Assembly (NCBI GenBank): GCA_001414345.1
Contig: LLCB01000365.1
Coordinates: 1-53,204 of the forward strand
Length of the DNA stretch: 53,204 nt
DNA from: Hymenoscyphus infarciens
Taxonomy: Eukaryota > Ascomycota > Leotiomycetes > Helotiales > Helotiaceae
Direction of reading: 5' to 3'
Below, one piece after another: positions 11,886 through 25,900 of the stretch. Positions within the stretch are counted from its first letter, which is position 1, and each line of letters starts with the position of its first letter. The position numbers and the translations under genes are program-made. A model generated the notes under the pieces. The model ran no database searches. It was not told the origin of the DNA and saw nothing but the letters and a program-made list of their open reading frames with translations.

Positions 11886-14800
11886 GCTTAACGTTTAATT
11901 AAGATTAGTTTTATAGTATTCTAGGAAAACACTTTTCGTAGCTTTAAGAAGTGTTATATATATTATATTTTCGCACTTTTAGTATATACTTACTATATAT
12001 TTTATAGTACTTCTTTATAGATTAGGTATAGTATATTAAAAACTAGATATTAAATAGTAAAAGATTTTAATAATTTAAGAATTTAATATCTATAAATAGT
12101 TTTAATTTTATAACTTTTAGTATCAACGACGAGGTTAAGCGACGACGAGGTTAACGACGATAACGTTTACTATCTTCTTAGTATAGACGAGTAGGTTTAG
12201 CTATAACACTTTACTAGAGAGAATAGATATAGAATAATAAAAGTTAGAGATAGAATAGTAAAAGGTAATATATATCTAGTATTATTCTATTATTATTATA
12301 AATCATAAAATATGCCTATTACTTATAAATAAGGTAAAATAAAAACAAAACTATAAAACTAAAGAGTACTAACTTTTAAACCTAAGACCTTATATTTAGC
12401 ATACTATTATATTAGTATTAATTCTTAATAAGGAGAATTTCTAAAGCTTATATATACTACGTTATACTTTACCTAGTAATATAAGCTTTTAGGTGCTCAG
12501 ATCTACTATATCATCTTATACCTTTCTATATCTCTTTAGTAGAGTCCTATTAATTATATCTACTTAGCGTTTCCTTAGTTTAGAAGGTATAGGATAAGAA
12601 GGCTTAGAAGTAGTAGAATATAGATTTTCCTCTTTATAAACTAAGTAGTTCGATCTCTTATTAGCTCTACTAGCTTCTGTTTTATACGTTCTTACTCTTA
12701 TTTTACTCTTATCTATAGCTTTATCTAAAACTCTATTAATAATAATTTTATCTACATCTCTAATAGTAGCTTTAAAATGCTTATTAACAACTATTTTATC
12801 TTCCTTATAAGAGACGGTTCTATTCTATCTCTCTCTCTTATCTATAGTTTAATACTTAGTAGCTACTTTCTAGAGAGCTAGGTTAATTTATATAATATTT
12901 AGAATCTATATATAAACTCTAGAGAGGAAAATCTTTAGGCCCTATATTATAATATTAACGTAGACCTTATATATACAGTTTTTACGTACTTATATATTTA
13001 ATATATAAAAAAGAGTAATAGAATATATATAGTATACCTAAATAAGCTTTTCTCTATATATCTTAGTAATATAGAAGTAGATAAAGACTTAGATAGTTGA
13101 TTTATTAAAGTAGATAGAATATATTTAAGTAGCTTAATTAATCTTACTATCTATAAACTAATCTAAGAGGTCGAATTAGCTATAGAAAAAATAGCTTAAA
13201 GCTTCTATAATATAGTAATAGTTATATCTTACTTATATAATTACGTCTATAAGTAACTATTTATCTTTGCCTTTAATAATATAAAATATAAAGAATAATT
13301 CTATAATAAGGTTAATAAAAGGCTTTTAAAGTATAGTATTAATAACTACTAACTCTACTAGAGTAAAAATATAGTAATAGAAACTAATACCTACGTCTAG
13401 TTTAGGTATAATATAAAGCTTAAGCTTAATATCGTTCTTACTAAGTATAAGTCGAGTCTAGTTATAATAAAACATCTTATTTTAAGCTATTTAAATACTA
13501 AGACAACTATACTTAATAAGTTTATATAAGACTTTTAAAGCTTTCTTATATAGCTAAATAGTAGTATTAGAAAGAGAGAAAGATTTAAGGATATACTTAA
13601 TTCTATTTAGCTATTATATCTAATTACTATTCTCTAGCTTATTATATAAGAATAGTAAAAGGTTTTTCTAGCTATTCTAGACTAAGGAATTAAATAGGTA
13701 GTCCTCTCTCTAGCCTTCTATTTATTAAGTATTAATATAGTAGTTTTTAAGCTTATCTTCTATAAAGGTAAGATTTATAAGAATTACTTAATTTACTTAC
13801 TATAAATATATTTACTTAAAGTAAAGACTATTAGGATATATATATAGAATAAAGTCCTATATTAATATTAGGTTAAGAATAAGGTAATAATTAAGGAATT
13901 TCTTACTATCTTTAGAGTTTTAAGCCTTTCTTTTAATAATATCTAACCTCTCTTTAATAATATAAGACTAAGCCTTATATAAGGTCTTAGAAGGTATAGT
14001 AGGAGGAACTTATTAAGATTCTATTAAAGATAACTTAGCGTTATTAGAAAAGATTTATATAAGAGAGAGATCTAAAAGGTCTAAATACTCTATAAGAGGT
14101 TCTAAATAATTAAAATACTATAAAGGCTACTTAAAATATAGATTTAAAGTTAAAGTATAAATAGTAAGAAGTAATCTATTAATATTATCTATTTACTTTA
14201 ATAGTAGGGATTTAAGAGTAGAGAGAGGACTTAATAGTAGGGATTTATTAAAATTATATATAGACTATTTAAAATAGAGACTTAAAGGTAGTATATAAAT
14301 AGTAAGAGGCTATAATTCCTTAATATTATTTTAGTTTAAAGAATACTACGTTTACTTATAATAATATAAAGTACTTATAGTAAATTAAAGATTTAATAGA
14401 AGGTACTTAATAGAATACTACATTTCCTTATAATAATATAAAGTACTTATAGTAGATTAAGGATTTAATAAAGAGTACTTAGTAGAATACTACGTTTCCT
14501 TATAATAATATAACTATAAGGTAGCTATTAGAGACTAAGGATTTAGAGTAGATTTAAGAGAATAATAAGAATCTAATAAAGAGTACTTATTAAGAGTAGA
14601 AATCTATATTTACTTAAACTATAAAGTTACTATAGTAGAGGGACTTAAAGATAGTAAGTAATCTATTAAAGGCTATAATTACTTATAATAACTAAGGTTT
14701 ATAGCTATAAGTAGAGGGGTTAAGCTCTTCTTTAAAGTATTACTATTTAAGTATTAAGGCTCTTAAGAGGCAGGGTTTCTAAAGTCTATATCTTTAATTA

Positions 14801-15659
14801 CTATAGTATTAATAGTATATATTTATTAAATAAATCTTAAAAGATGCTTTTAATAGCTTAGAGTATTTATATAAAGCTAAGATATTTAGTAGTAGATTAT
14901 TAAAAATCTGTCTATTTTCTTATATAAAATATACTTTATTATAAGCTAATTCTTTAGTTTATAGTAAGCTAATCCTCTATAGGTATCTATTTTATTTAAG
15001 TAATTAATCTTCTAGTAATAAGCTAAGTAAAGTAGCTCTCTTAAATTATTTATTTATTTACTCTTTATCTTATCTCTTAGATATAGCTTACTTATAACTA
15101 ATAGCTTACCTCTACTCTATAGCTATATAGTTATAGTACCTAGTATAGCTTTTCTATACTTACTAGTAGTTAACTTATAAAATAGTTATAAGCCCTGCTT
15201 TTACTAAAGCTGCTAATAAGTAATAATTAATCCTCTTTAGCTAGTTACTACTAGTCCCTTACCTCTGTTTAAGATAGTAAAGAACTATGTTAGAAGTATA
15301 TATATTATAACTTAGAACCTTTATAGCTTCTTAAAGAGGCTATATCCCTAGCTCTTATTATATAAGGATATAAGCTAGTGTTTTTGTTATAAAATTATAT
15401 ATTTAGAACTAAATATCTATTAGAAAAGGGCTCTTTAAAAGGTAAAAGAATAGAGTAACCTGCTTATAGCTAACTTATAATAAATTAATAAAACACGGTT
15501 TAAATAACGAGAGAGACAGCTTATAATATAGTAGATACTAGATTAGGTAGAATCTTTATTAAATATAACTACTAGGTCTAAAGTATAATAAATATTAGTT
15601 ATATCTAGAAGAGGTTTAGCTATACTATAAGTATCTAGTATAACTTATATAAAAAGTTT

Positions 15660-15865
15660 ATCAATTTACTAGCTTACTACCCCTCCTCTCTCTTACTAAC
15701 TAGCTTACTCTCTATCACTAGCTTACTCTCTATTACTAGCTTACTCTCTATTACTAGCTTACTTATCAATTCTACTAGCTCGCTCGTCACTTCTACTAGC
15801 TTACTTGTCAATTCTACTAGCTTACTTATTAATTCTACTGCCTTCTTTATTAATTCTCTATAGTA
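15660..15865. repeat. Minisatellite with CTAGCTTACT core
   Basis: About nine units of 18-22 bp share CTAGCTTAC. Two subtypes follow one another: first ACTAGCTTACTCTCTATT, then TTCTACTAGCTTACTTRTCA. A few CpA sites survive here (TATCACTAG, TCAATTC), so it is somewhat less mutated than its surroundings. Confidence 0.8.
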
Positions 15866-18109
15866 GTAGTAGTATACTAGAGATATATAGTACGTCTATT
15901 TATTATATAAACGCTCTTAATAAGACTTATCATCTTAAAGATATAATAGCATAGTTTTCCTTTTTTTTAACTAAACTATATACTAGTAAGTTTTATTTAT
16001 AATTCTAATTATTCCTTTTAAGGTAAGTCTCTTCTATCTTCCTTACTAGATATTTAATAATACTACTATATTATTATTAATTTTAAGTACTATAACTAAC
16101 TCTAACATATTAACTATATTAACTACTAATAACTAGCACGTCTAGGCTTATATAACCGAGGAAATTTATATTAGGTAAGAACTAAGAGTAGTATACTATA
16201 TTTAATTCTCTTAAAGAATTTACCTAGATATAATATAATAAGCTAGTAAATAAGCTAGCTATATATGTTTATTAGTTCCTTATTTCTAATAACTAGTAAG
16301 AACTATTTCTCTTCTTATCTTATTATATCTTATAATAGTTATATTCTTCTATACTCTAGAGAAAACGATCTCTACTTTTCTAAGACTATTTAAACTAATC
16401 CTCTCTTAGTAATAGTAAGAAAGTAAGCTAGCTTATAAGTTTTATTAGCTTACTTCTTTTCTAGGGATATAGTATCTATTATATAATAAGTATATTATTA
16501 AACTAATATACCTAATAATACTATAATATTTCTTTAGTTAAGAATTATCTAACTAGGCTCTTAGAGTAGTTAGTTGTAAGTACGAATTTATACTATTGCC
16601 TTATCTAAGGTAGAAGAAGAGTATAAGCTAAAAAACAGTATAAGTAAGCTAACTTAATACTAGACACTAGAAGTAAGAAGCTAGCTATGTTTTTACCTTA
16701 CGTTAGTAATATTTATACTTTAAGTATAGAGTCCCTTTTATTTATTAATAATAAGGTATATAAATTATAAGAAAACGAGTTATAACTAGAAACTAAAAAC
16801 TATATAGTTGAATTATTAAATACTTTTTACTAATAACTATAAAACCTCGTAGAATATAATATAATTAATATATAATATATTCTCTTATATATATATAGTA
16901 CTCTTAAAGTCTTTACTTTTACTATTAAGCTACTCTAGCGTTAAAGTATATAGTAATACTATTAAAAGATTAAAAAGTATAAGATACTTTCTTACCTAAA
17001 AGGCTCTAGAATATAGAAAAAGTAAGATAGCTTAGAACCTATTAGTAGATAAGAATTAACTTTTTAAGTATTAAAGTATAACTTAATATCTAATAAAGAA
17101 AAGTTATAGCTTATTACTAATATAGAGAGATACCTTCTTAAAGCTTTTATATAACTGCTACTACTCTTTCTAGAAGAATAACTAGATATTAAGTTTTATA
17201 AAGTATAGTACTAAGAGACTAAAAGAAGGAGACTAGAGAAAAGAAGGCTATTACTAAATGCTTATATATAGATTATAAGTTATTCTAAAAGAGAGGATAT
17301 ATAGCTAATACTAGTATAAGTAAAGGAGCTTAACTATGTTAGTATTAATATTATAAACTACCTTAGTAATCGCTCTATACTTAAAACTTAAATATATATT
17401 ACTATTATATATACTAAAAGAGAGATAAGAATGTACTAGGTTTTTAAAGATACTAGGCTTAGTATTATACTCTTTAATAGATTTATTAAATTAAGGAACT
17501 TTACCTTTTTAAACTAGGCTAATAAGGCTATGTTAAGACTCTTATTAGTAGATATAGGTAAAGGAGTTTATATATAAAGGGGGAGAGACAGATTACTATT
17601 ACTTTATAAGTAAATAGACTTAAATTCTTTAATAATTAGTCTTATCTCTTATAGTTAAAAAGAGAAATTATAAGTAGAAAAGTTATATAGTATTATTTAT
17701 TAAAAGTTATTAGAAGGTTTTAATATTATAATAAGCTTAAAAAGAGTAAAAAAGAGACTATCTCTAGTATAAGAAATAAAGGATATAATAATATTAAAAG
17801 GTATTATAGTCTATACTAATATTAAGAGGATAATAGGTGACTTAATTCTATAGTAGTATAAGGAAAAGAATATATATCTTAAACTAGAAACTATATAGTA
17901 AAGGATTTTTAATAAGCTTTATATAAACCTATTAAGTATTTAGTTTTCTAGTACTAATTAAATCTTACTAGCTTCTTAGCTTTATTTTATTTATAAATTT
18001 TTTTATTTATAATATGCAAATTCTTTACTTATAACTATATTTTATAGGTAGATTACTTAACCGAAGTCTAGCTTTCTTTATAACTTATTATTTTAAGAAA
18101 ACTTTAAAT

Positions 18110-18890
18110 AAATTAATTATTATTAACTTACTTAGATTTACTAGCTTACTTATTAAATTTTACTACTTACTTAGTAGATTTTACTAGCTTACTTAATAAA
18201 TTCTACTAGCTTACTTAGATTTACTAGCTTACCTAGTATATTTTACTAGCTTATTCTAATTTACTAGCTTACTTATTAAATTTTACTACTTACTTAGTAG
18301 ATTTTACTAGCTTACTTAACAAATTCTACTAGCTTACTTAGATTTACTAGCTTACTTTATATATTTTACTAGCTTACTTAGATTTACTAGCTTACTTATT
18401 AAATTTTACTACTTACTTAGTAGATTTTACTAGCTTATTTAACAAATTCTACTAGCTTACTTAGATTTACTAGCTTACTTAGTATATTTTACTAGCTTAC
18501 TCTAATTTACTAGCTTACTTATTAAATTTTACTACTTACTTAGTAGATTTTACTAACTTACTTAATAAATTCTACTAGCTTACTCTAATTTACTAGCTTA
18601 CTTATTAAATTTTACTACTTACTTAGTAGATTTTACTAGCTTATTTAATAAATTCTACTAGCTTACTTAGATTTACTAGCTTACTTAGTACATTTTACTA
18701 GCTTACTCTAATTTACTAGCTTACTTATTAAATTTTACTACTTACTTAGTAGATTTTACTAGCTTACTTAATAAATTCTACTAGCTTACTTAGATTTACT
18801 AGCTTACTTGATAAACTCTACTAGCTTACTTAGATTTACTAGCTTACTTATTAAATTCTACTAGATTACTTAGATTTTACTAATATATCT
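18110..18890. repeat. Higher-order satellite, 123-bp period
   Basis: The basic unit is about 20 bp with core TTACTAGCTTACTTA. Units are arranged in a higher-order repeat: the marker ATTAAATTTTACTACTTAC recurs at about 18,152, 18,275, 18,398, 18,521, 18,604 and 18,727, with a variant at 18,850. The spacing is 123 bp each time except one of 83 bp, where two basic units are missing. Copies are very similar, which suggests recent homogenisation. Confidence 0.9.
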
Positions 18891-19274
18891 ACTTAAATAT
18901 ATTATATATTATTTAATATTTTAAAGTTTTCTACTTTTCTTTAATTACCTTTTTACTTATTTACTTCTTATATTTATATTTCTTATTTACTTCTCTTATT
19001 TACTTATTTTATTCTCTTATTTAGTTATTTTCTTATTAGTTATTATTAATTAGATTAAGAATTTTAAGTTTCTAGGGATTTTAAGACTTAAATAATTTAA
19101 AGCCTTTAAAGATTATTAAAAAAGAGATAGCTAAGTAAGCTAATAAATTCATAAGTAAGCTAATATATTAATAAGTAATAAAATTCATAAGTAAGCTATA
19201 TATATAAAATCTTATTTAGGTATAAAGGAAAAGTTATTTAGCTAAAAAAGAAGAAATATCTACCTACTACTAAC

Positions 19275-19500
19275 TCCTAATAGACTCTTATAATAAAGAG
19301 GAATTATTCAGCCTAATAGACTTCTATAATAAAGAAGAATTATTTAGCCTAGTAGACTCCTATAATAAAGAAGAATTATTTAGCCTAGTAGACTCCTATA
19401 ATAAAGAAGAATTATTTAGCCTAGTAGACTCCTATAATAAAGAAGAATTATTTAGCCTAGTAGAATCCTATAAAAAAGAAGAATTATTTAGCTATTAGTT
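19275..19500 (+). repeat. 36-bp coding-type minisatellite
   Basis: Six copies of a 36-bp unit. The plus-strand frame beginning GACTCCTATAATAAAGAAGA is open through the array and reads DSYNKEELFSLV per copy, twelve residues. In-frame TAG appears only after the array degenerates past 19,490. The open frame suggests it once encoded a repetitive acidic/aromatic protein segment. I do not recognise the repeat. Confidence 0.7.
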
Positions 19501-19689
19501 CTTAGTAAACTCCTATAAAATAGAAGAAGTAATTAGCTATTAGTTCTTAGTAGAATTATATATAAAAGAAGACTTATCTACCTCTTCTATGTTAAAAGTA
19601 CTAAGTCTTCTAAAAGACTTTTAGTATTAATCTAGTACTACTAGTAATTCTATAAGAACTAATAGAATAAGTGTTAATAAGAGAGAGAG

Positions 19690-19930
19690 TATTATAGAAT
19701 TAGATATTAGTATAAGTACTAAGGATCTATTAGAACTAGGTATTAGAGAGAGTAAGGAATTCTTAGAATTAGGTATTAGTAGAGAACTCTTAGAACTAGG
19801 TATTAAAGGTAAGAAACTCTTAGAATTAGGTATTAGTAAGGCTTTCTTAAAACTAGGTATTAAGAAGAGTAGAGAATTAAGTATTAGTAGAGATCTTTTA
19901 GAACTAGAGGAGAGTAGTAGTAATAACTTA
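19690..19930 (+). repeat. Degenerate Leu-Glu-Leu-Gly repeat frame
   Basis: About seven irregular units of 27-45 bp share the sequence TTAGAAYTAGGTATT. One plus-strand frame stays open and reads LLELGI or FLELGI at each unit, separated by short charged linkers. It lies about 200 bp past the 36-bp array in the same orientation, so both may come from one dead repetitive gene, interrupted between them by a TAG and a TAA. Confidence 0.5.
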
Positions 19931-22900
19931 GAAATAGGTATTAGTACTATAGCTAGGTATCTCTTATTAAGAGTAGATAAACTAGTAGCTCTTTTTACTA
20001 GTACTTGTATAGGTTGACTTATATCTCTATTCTATATTAATTCTAGCTAGTTATCTATAAAGGGTTCCTATATAATATCGCTCCTAGCTTATACTAATAT
20101 ACGCTTCTATATTAAATACTACCTCTTTATTTAAATAAAGTTATTTACTTTATTTTAATAAAGAGTAATAAAATTAAGATAAAGACTTAAGAATACTATT
20201 AGACTAATTTATAATAAATTATATAGGTTTTATATCTTTTTAAGATACTTCTTCCTACTCTTTTAGAGTAGGTTATATTGCTATATAAAAGAAACAATAT
20301 CTTACTAGATCTTTAGTAGAAGCTTATATTATGTTAATTAATTTATTTTAGCTTAGAATATACTATTAATAAAAAGGTACTTCTTATATAATAAAACTAG
20401 AGCCTTCTTGTATTCTACTAAGTCTAGGCTATATTAGTATTCTAATTCCTGTTTCTTCTCTAACTACTATACTACTACTCTCTTTAAAATCGCTAAATCG
20501 GTATATATAGTATTAGGAGAACGAGGACAACGAGGACGACGTTAACGTAGACTTGCTTTTAGATGTTTAGACATTTAGTAAGCTATAAGCTAAATTAGTA
20601 TATAATAACCCTACTTTATAATAAACGTATACTAAGAGTAGAAAACAGGCCTTGCTTATATATTATAATAGATAGTATATAGCTTTATTATAATAAATTT
20701 ATAATCTATTATATAAGTAGTAACTCTCTTATAATTATAATATAAAGAGTGCTAGGTTCTATTATAAGATATTTTATGTTCTTAATTAAATTCTATTATT
20801 GCTTTCTAGGTTATTTACTTCTACTTAGTAAAAGTACTTAAAATTACCTAGCTCCTAAGATTCCCTAGGCCGCTTATAGGCTATCGGCCTATAGGCTCCT
20901 GCTAATCTATACATAGTAGTCTCTAGTACTTATTTATAACGATTTTAAGAAGGCTAGTACTAGGGTTTTAATTCCTAACTTAATATAAGTAATCTACTAA
21001 ATATAAGTAAGTAATCTACTAAATATAGATAAACTACTTTAATTAATAAGTAAACTACTAGATTTAATAGATAAGCTTAATAAAGTTTTATTTAATACTA
21101 CACTCTTACCTAGTACCTAGTTTAAGCCTCTCTATATAATACTAGAAATAAAACCGTTAATTTTTAAGAAATAAAACAAGACTACTTTATAATATCTTCT
21201 ATACTACCTAATATAGTATATAACTTTATAGATATGTCTTAACCTCTTCTAGCTTTCCTAGCTCTTATATATAAGATAAGTAACCTTATTTAGATAAGAT
21301 ACTTTATAGACGACCTTACTTAAGCTACTAACTCTCTAGATATTAACTCTATCTTTTAAGTATTATTTATTTAAGTACGAAACGAGGTTCTTTTTTATAG
21401 TAAAGTTAATAGACTTTATAGTAATAATCTAGTCTCTTAAACCCTCTAAGAACGCTTTTAGGTATAAAACCACTATCTTAATCTTAATCTTAATCTTACT
21501 ATTTAAGCTTCTCTAACTTCTAATAAGGATTATAACCTCTCCTACTCTAAAACTCTTTCTCTAAGTTCTAATAACTATAAGATAGGTAAGGATAATATTA
21601 TATAATATTATAAAGGCGACGTTTTAATACTAAGTACTATACTACTAGGGTCTCTATCTTATTTAATTTATATTAAGCTTAACTTAATAGTAACAATGCT
21701 TTTAAAGTAGAAAACACTACTTTTTAAATAAATAATAATAGTTTTAGACTAGGTTAATAATCTTATTAATAAGCTAAAGGCTATTAAAGATTCTACTAAC
21801 GTTTCTTAAAATAAAGGTATTAAAAATTTTAATACTACTATCTATTTACTTTCTCTATTATAAGATATTCTCTTAAATATATATTATACTACTCTATTTC
21901 TTATAATCCTAGAGTTAAGTATATACTAGTATTAGAACCTTTATAATAAAAGACATCGTAAGTACGTCTTTTACTAGTATATATTCTATACTATACTAAT
22001 CTATACATAGACTAGTAATTACTTTAGTAATATATTTAATACTAACTTAACCTATCTAATTAGTTATACTTATATACGTCTAGAAGTTCTTATACTACTT
22101 CTTTAATTCTATCTTTCTAAGACAGTTATAATTTTAATTCTAAATATTCTTTAGATCTATTAGGTATATATATATAGAGAGTTAAGGTTATAATAGAAAG
22201 AGTAATTATAGAGAACTGCTTAGCTATAGTTTAAGCTCTTTTTAACTGACTTAGTATCCTATATAAGAAATTTCTAAAGAGGTATTAGGATTCTACAGCT
22301 TTATTAGATTTATAAAAGCGTCTCTAAAGCTAGTAAAAATTTATACTTAGAGGTATAGATAGAAAAAGTTTAGATTATATTAGATTTAGCTTAAGTTTAA
22401 ATAGGTTAGAAGGCTTAGAAGGTTTAAGAGATTATAGTATTTATATATTTTTAATAATGTTTTTCTTACTTAGATAAAGTTTAGAAATTACTTTACTTAA
22501 AAGATTATAATATTTATGTTTTTTTTTATATTTTTCTAGTATAGTTTAAAATTAGGATTACACTTAAGAATTAGAATATGTATATGTTTTTATATTTTCC
22601 TAATACCTTAGTCTATTATACTAGATATGTTGATTTTTAATTTTAAAAGATAAGCTATAACCTCTAGATTACCTAGTAAGCTCAGCGGTTTGTCTAACGA
22701 TTAGTAGCTTAATAGTTAGGTTTAGTTATAACTTTTAATAGCTTACCTAATCTTACTAGCTTATCTAACCTCTAGTAGATTATCCTAGCTTTTAAGGTTT
22801 TATTTATAGATTCTCTTATTATAACGTTTAATAACTCCTTATAACTTTTAGTAGTTAATTATAAGTTTATAATTATACTATAGAAGAACTACGATTTATA

Positions 22901-25900
22901 AAGACATATATGTTAAAATAATATTATATAATACCAAATACTATACTAAACATCCTTTCTATATTAAGTTATATTAAAAAACTCTATTATATTAAGTTAT
23001 ACTAGATATTCCTTACTTAACTAAGACTACTTTCTATAAGATACTTTTCTATTATATAAAAGTTTATATAAACTAAAAAACACTCTTACTATCTAATATA
23101 GCTAAAGTCTAAACTTAAGCTTAGGATACTTAGAAAATAGCAGGTTTAGAGATAGAACGTTAAATATACTATTAAATAGTTAGAAAATAGTTTAGTATTC
23201 GGTCTAAGTACTTACTAAATCCTAAGTTTACTAGTATAATTTATTAGATAGTAATAGTCAGTTTAACCCTATAAGGCTTATAATATATAATAAAAGTATA
23301 AAAAAGGGCTTTATTAGTATTAGTAGAGTTAGCTTAGAGCGTAGAGGGGTAATAAAGAAGAAAAGGAGAGACTAATTTATTAGGCTAGAGAGGCTTGTTA
23401 GTATTAGTCTAGGAAGTATAGTAAATAAGGTTAAAAAATAAGAAGGTGTTAGATATTAGGCTAGATCGTTAGTAGTTTAATTAGTTCTTAGAGAGGAGGG
23501 AACATTAATTATTTAAATATTTTATATATACCTTATTCTAAATCCTCGTTACTCTTTAGTTAAGATAATAGAATAGAAAGTTAAAAGTATAGTAGTAAAA
23601 GTTTTATATACTAGTATATATTAGACATACCTCTTATTAGGCCCGCTCTTAGCTACGATTCTTTATATCGATTCTAGGAGTTATACTTATTCTTTATTTA
23701 TCTATATCTAGTATTCTATCTCTTCTAACGCCTCTTCTAACACCTCTTCTAACGCTGCTTCTAACGCCTCCTCTATTCCCTCTCTCTCTTCTTAATCTAA
23801 ATTAAATTCTAGCTCCTCTTTATTTAAATCGTCTCTTAAGATAGAGGTAGCTAGAGACGAGGATATAGAAGTAATAGAGGTAGAAGATAATATAGTTAAA
23901 GTATTAACCTAATAGGTTTTAGAAGATATAGTACTAATAGTATTTATCTAGTAGAAATTTTACTTAAATTCCTTATCTACTCTTTCTATCTCCTAAATCT
24001 ATAGCTAAAACTTAACTTCTTTTATAAATATTATTTTAGTTATAAGGAACCGAAAGAATCGTACTATTAAAGGTCTAAGGGGTTAGAATAGGCTTAAAAA
24101 GTAGTATATCTATACTTATAGAGTAAAATATTATATATTATTACTAGTATATATAGTTATTATATTATTAAAGAATAGTAAAGGGTTTAAGAGAGGCTTT
24201 ATACTACTCGAGCTAATTAGGATAAGGTCTTAATTCGCTAGCTTACCTAGGCTTTATCTTACTTACTAGTTAGCTTATAATCCTTAACTATTTATATTAT
24301 ATTATATATTATTTACCTACTATATCTTATTATATTATAACTTTTTAATAAGGGCGGGTTTAGAGGGTGCTCTAACAAGCCCCTCTCTATAAACGCTTTA
24401 AGAATACTTTCCTTCTATAAAAGTAGCTAATATCCTAAAATAGAAGGTATACTAGGAATACTAAAGACTTTCTAATACCTAATAACTATAATATAAATAA
24501 AAATTATAATATATAAAATAGTTAAGATATATTTATACTTTATTACTTTAATCTTACTAAAAAATTACCTTAAATAAATCTTTAAAATCATACTACTTAT
24601 TATACTAATTAAGACTTAGTAATTCCTTTTCTTAGCTTTATAATATTTACTAGTCTAGTAATATATAACTCTATATACTATAGGAGGATTACTAGAAATA
24701 TACTCTATATTAATCTTTATTATAAGCCTTATAATTAAATAATTCTAAGTATATAACTAATAAATATAAATTAAAAAGTACTACTTATATAACTATTATA
24801 TATTATAGCTATAAATAGTCTAAGCTAATATTAATTATAAAAGCTAGTTACTTTCTCTTAGGTTTATTTATCTTTAACTAAATAAGAAGATACTAGAACT
24901 AATAAGATAATAGGTTCTTATAACCCTAAAATCGCCTTTTATCTAGACCTTCTAGAATTCTTTTATTATATTATTATAACTAGAAAGATTTCTAAATAAG
25001 TATAGTTATATAGTCTTATACGATTTATTTAACTTAAATGCTTTATTTATATTCTAGACCTATAGAAGCTATAAGAGTATATATATTTTAACTAGATTAG
25101 AACTATAGAGTACTACTAAATACTATTTAATTAAGAAATTTAAGACTCTTATTTAACTACCTAAGCTTCTTAAAATTCTACTAATAATACTTAAATCTAC
25201 TAAACTTCTTATTTAACTAAGAATACCTACGCCTGTTCTAAGAGTATAGGTACCTCTTATAGTATATAAACTATAACCTCCTCGCTCTAGTATACTTACC
25301 TAGCCTACTTCTATAAAGAGGCTTCTAATACTAGGCTAGAACGCCTATACTATTAAGGCTACGATAGAAACTAATAGTATAAGCGAGAAATTAAATCTAA
25401 TTAATATTTTATTAAGAGTTATTCTTAGAGAGGCTTTTTTATACTAAACCTACTTAGTAAAGAGATTACTATAAGTCTTAAGAATCTTATTCTTACTAGT
25501 AATCTATCTAGTAATTAAATATAAGAGAAAGAAGAAAATAAGATTAGAGTAGATAAGAGATATAAGTATTACTTTAAAGCTATAAAGGGTATAAGTACTA
25601 TAAAGCAATTTAAGAGTCTTAACTAAACTAGACTTTTAAATATAGTCTATAAGTATAGAGTAACGCTTGAGTTAGTAAATTAATACTAGGGTAAGAAATA
25701 TAAGATTATAAGTTATATACTTTAAAGTATCCTCTTAAGACTCTTATTAAACGTATATACTTTTATTTAGTATAATATTATATATAAATTTACTTTATAT
25801 ATATAATAAAGATACCTTAAAACATGTTTAAGAGTTAAATTTATAATAAATACTATATACTAATATATATATACTCTTAAATACTAGCTTCTATAGAGTC

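Noticed and set aside
18110..18890. A CRISPR-like array
   Set aside because: The repeats are contiguous with no unique spacers, in eukaryotic RIPed DNA; it is a satellite.
25090..25700. A tyrosine-recombinase (DUF3435, Starship captain) remnant
   Set aside because: One frame gave suggestive segments (LGQNAYTIK, YQTYLVKR), but a neighbouring frame reads at least as well over the same span, and the catalytic residues cannot be placed. In TGA-depleted RIPed DNA several frames look coding. Without a profile search this is not supportable.
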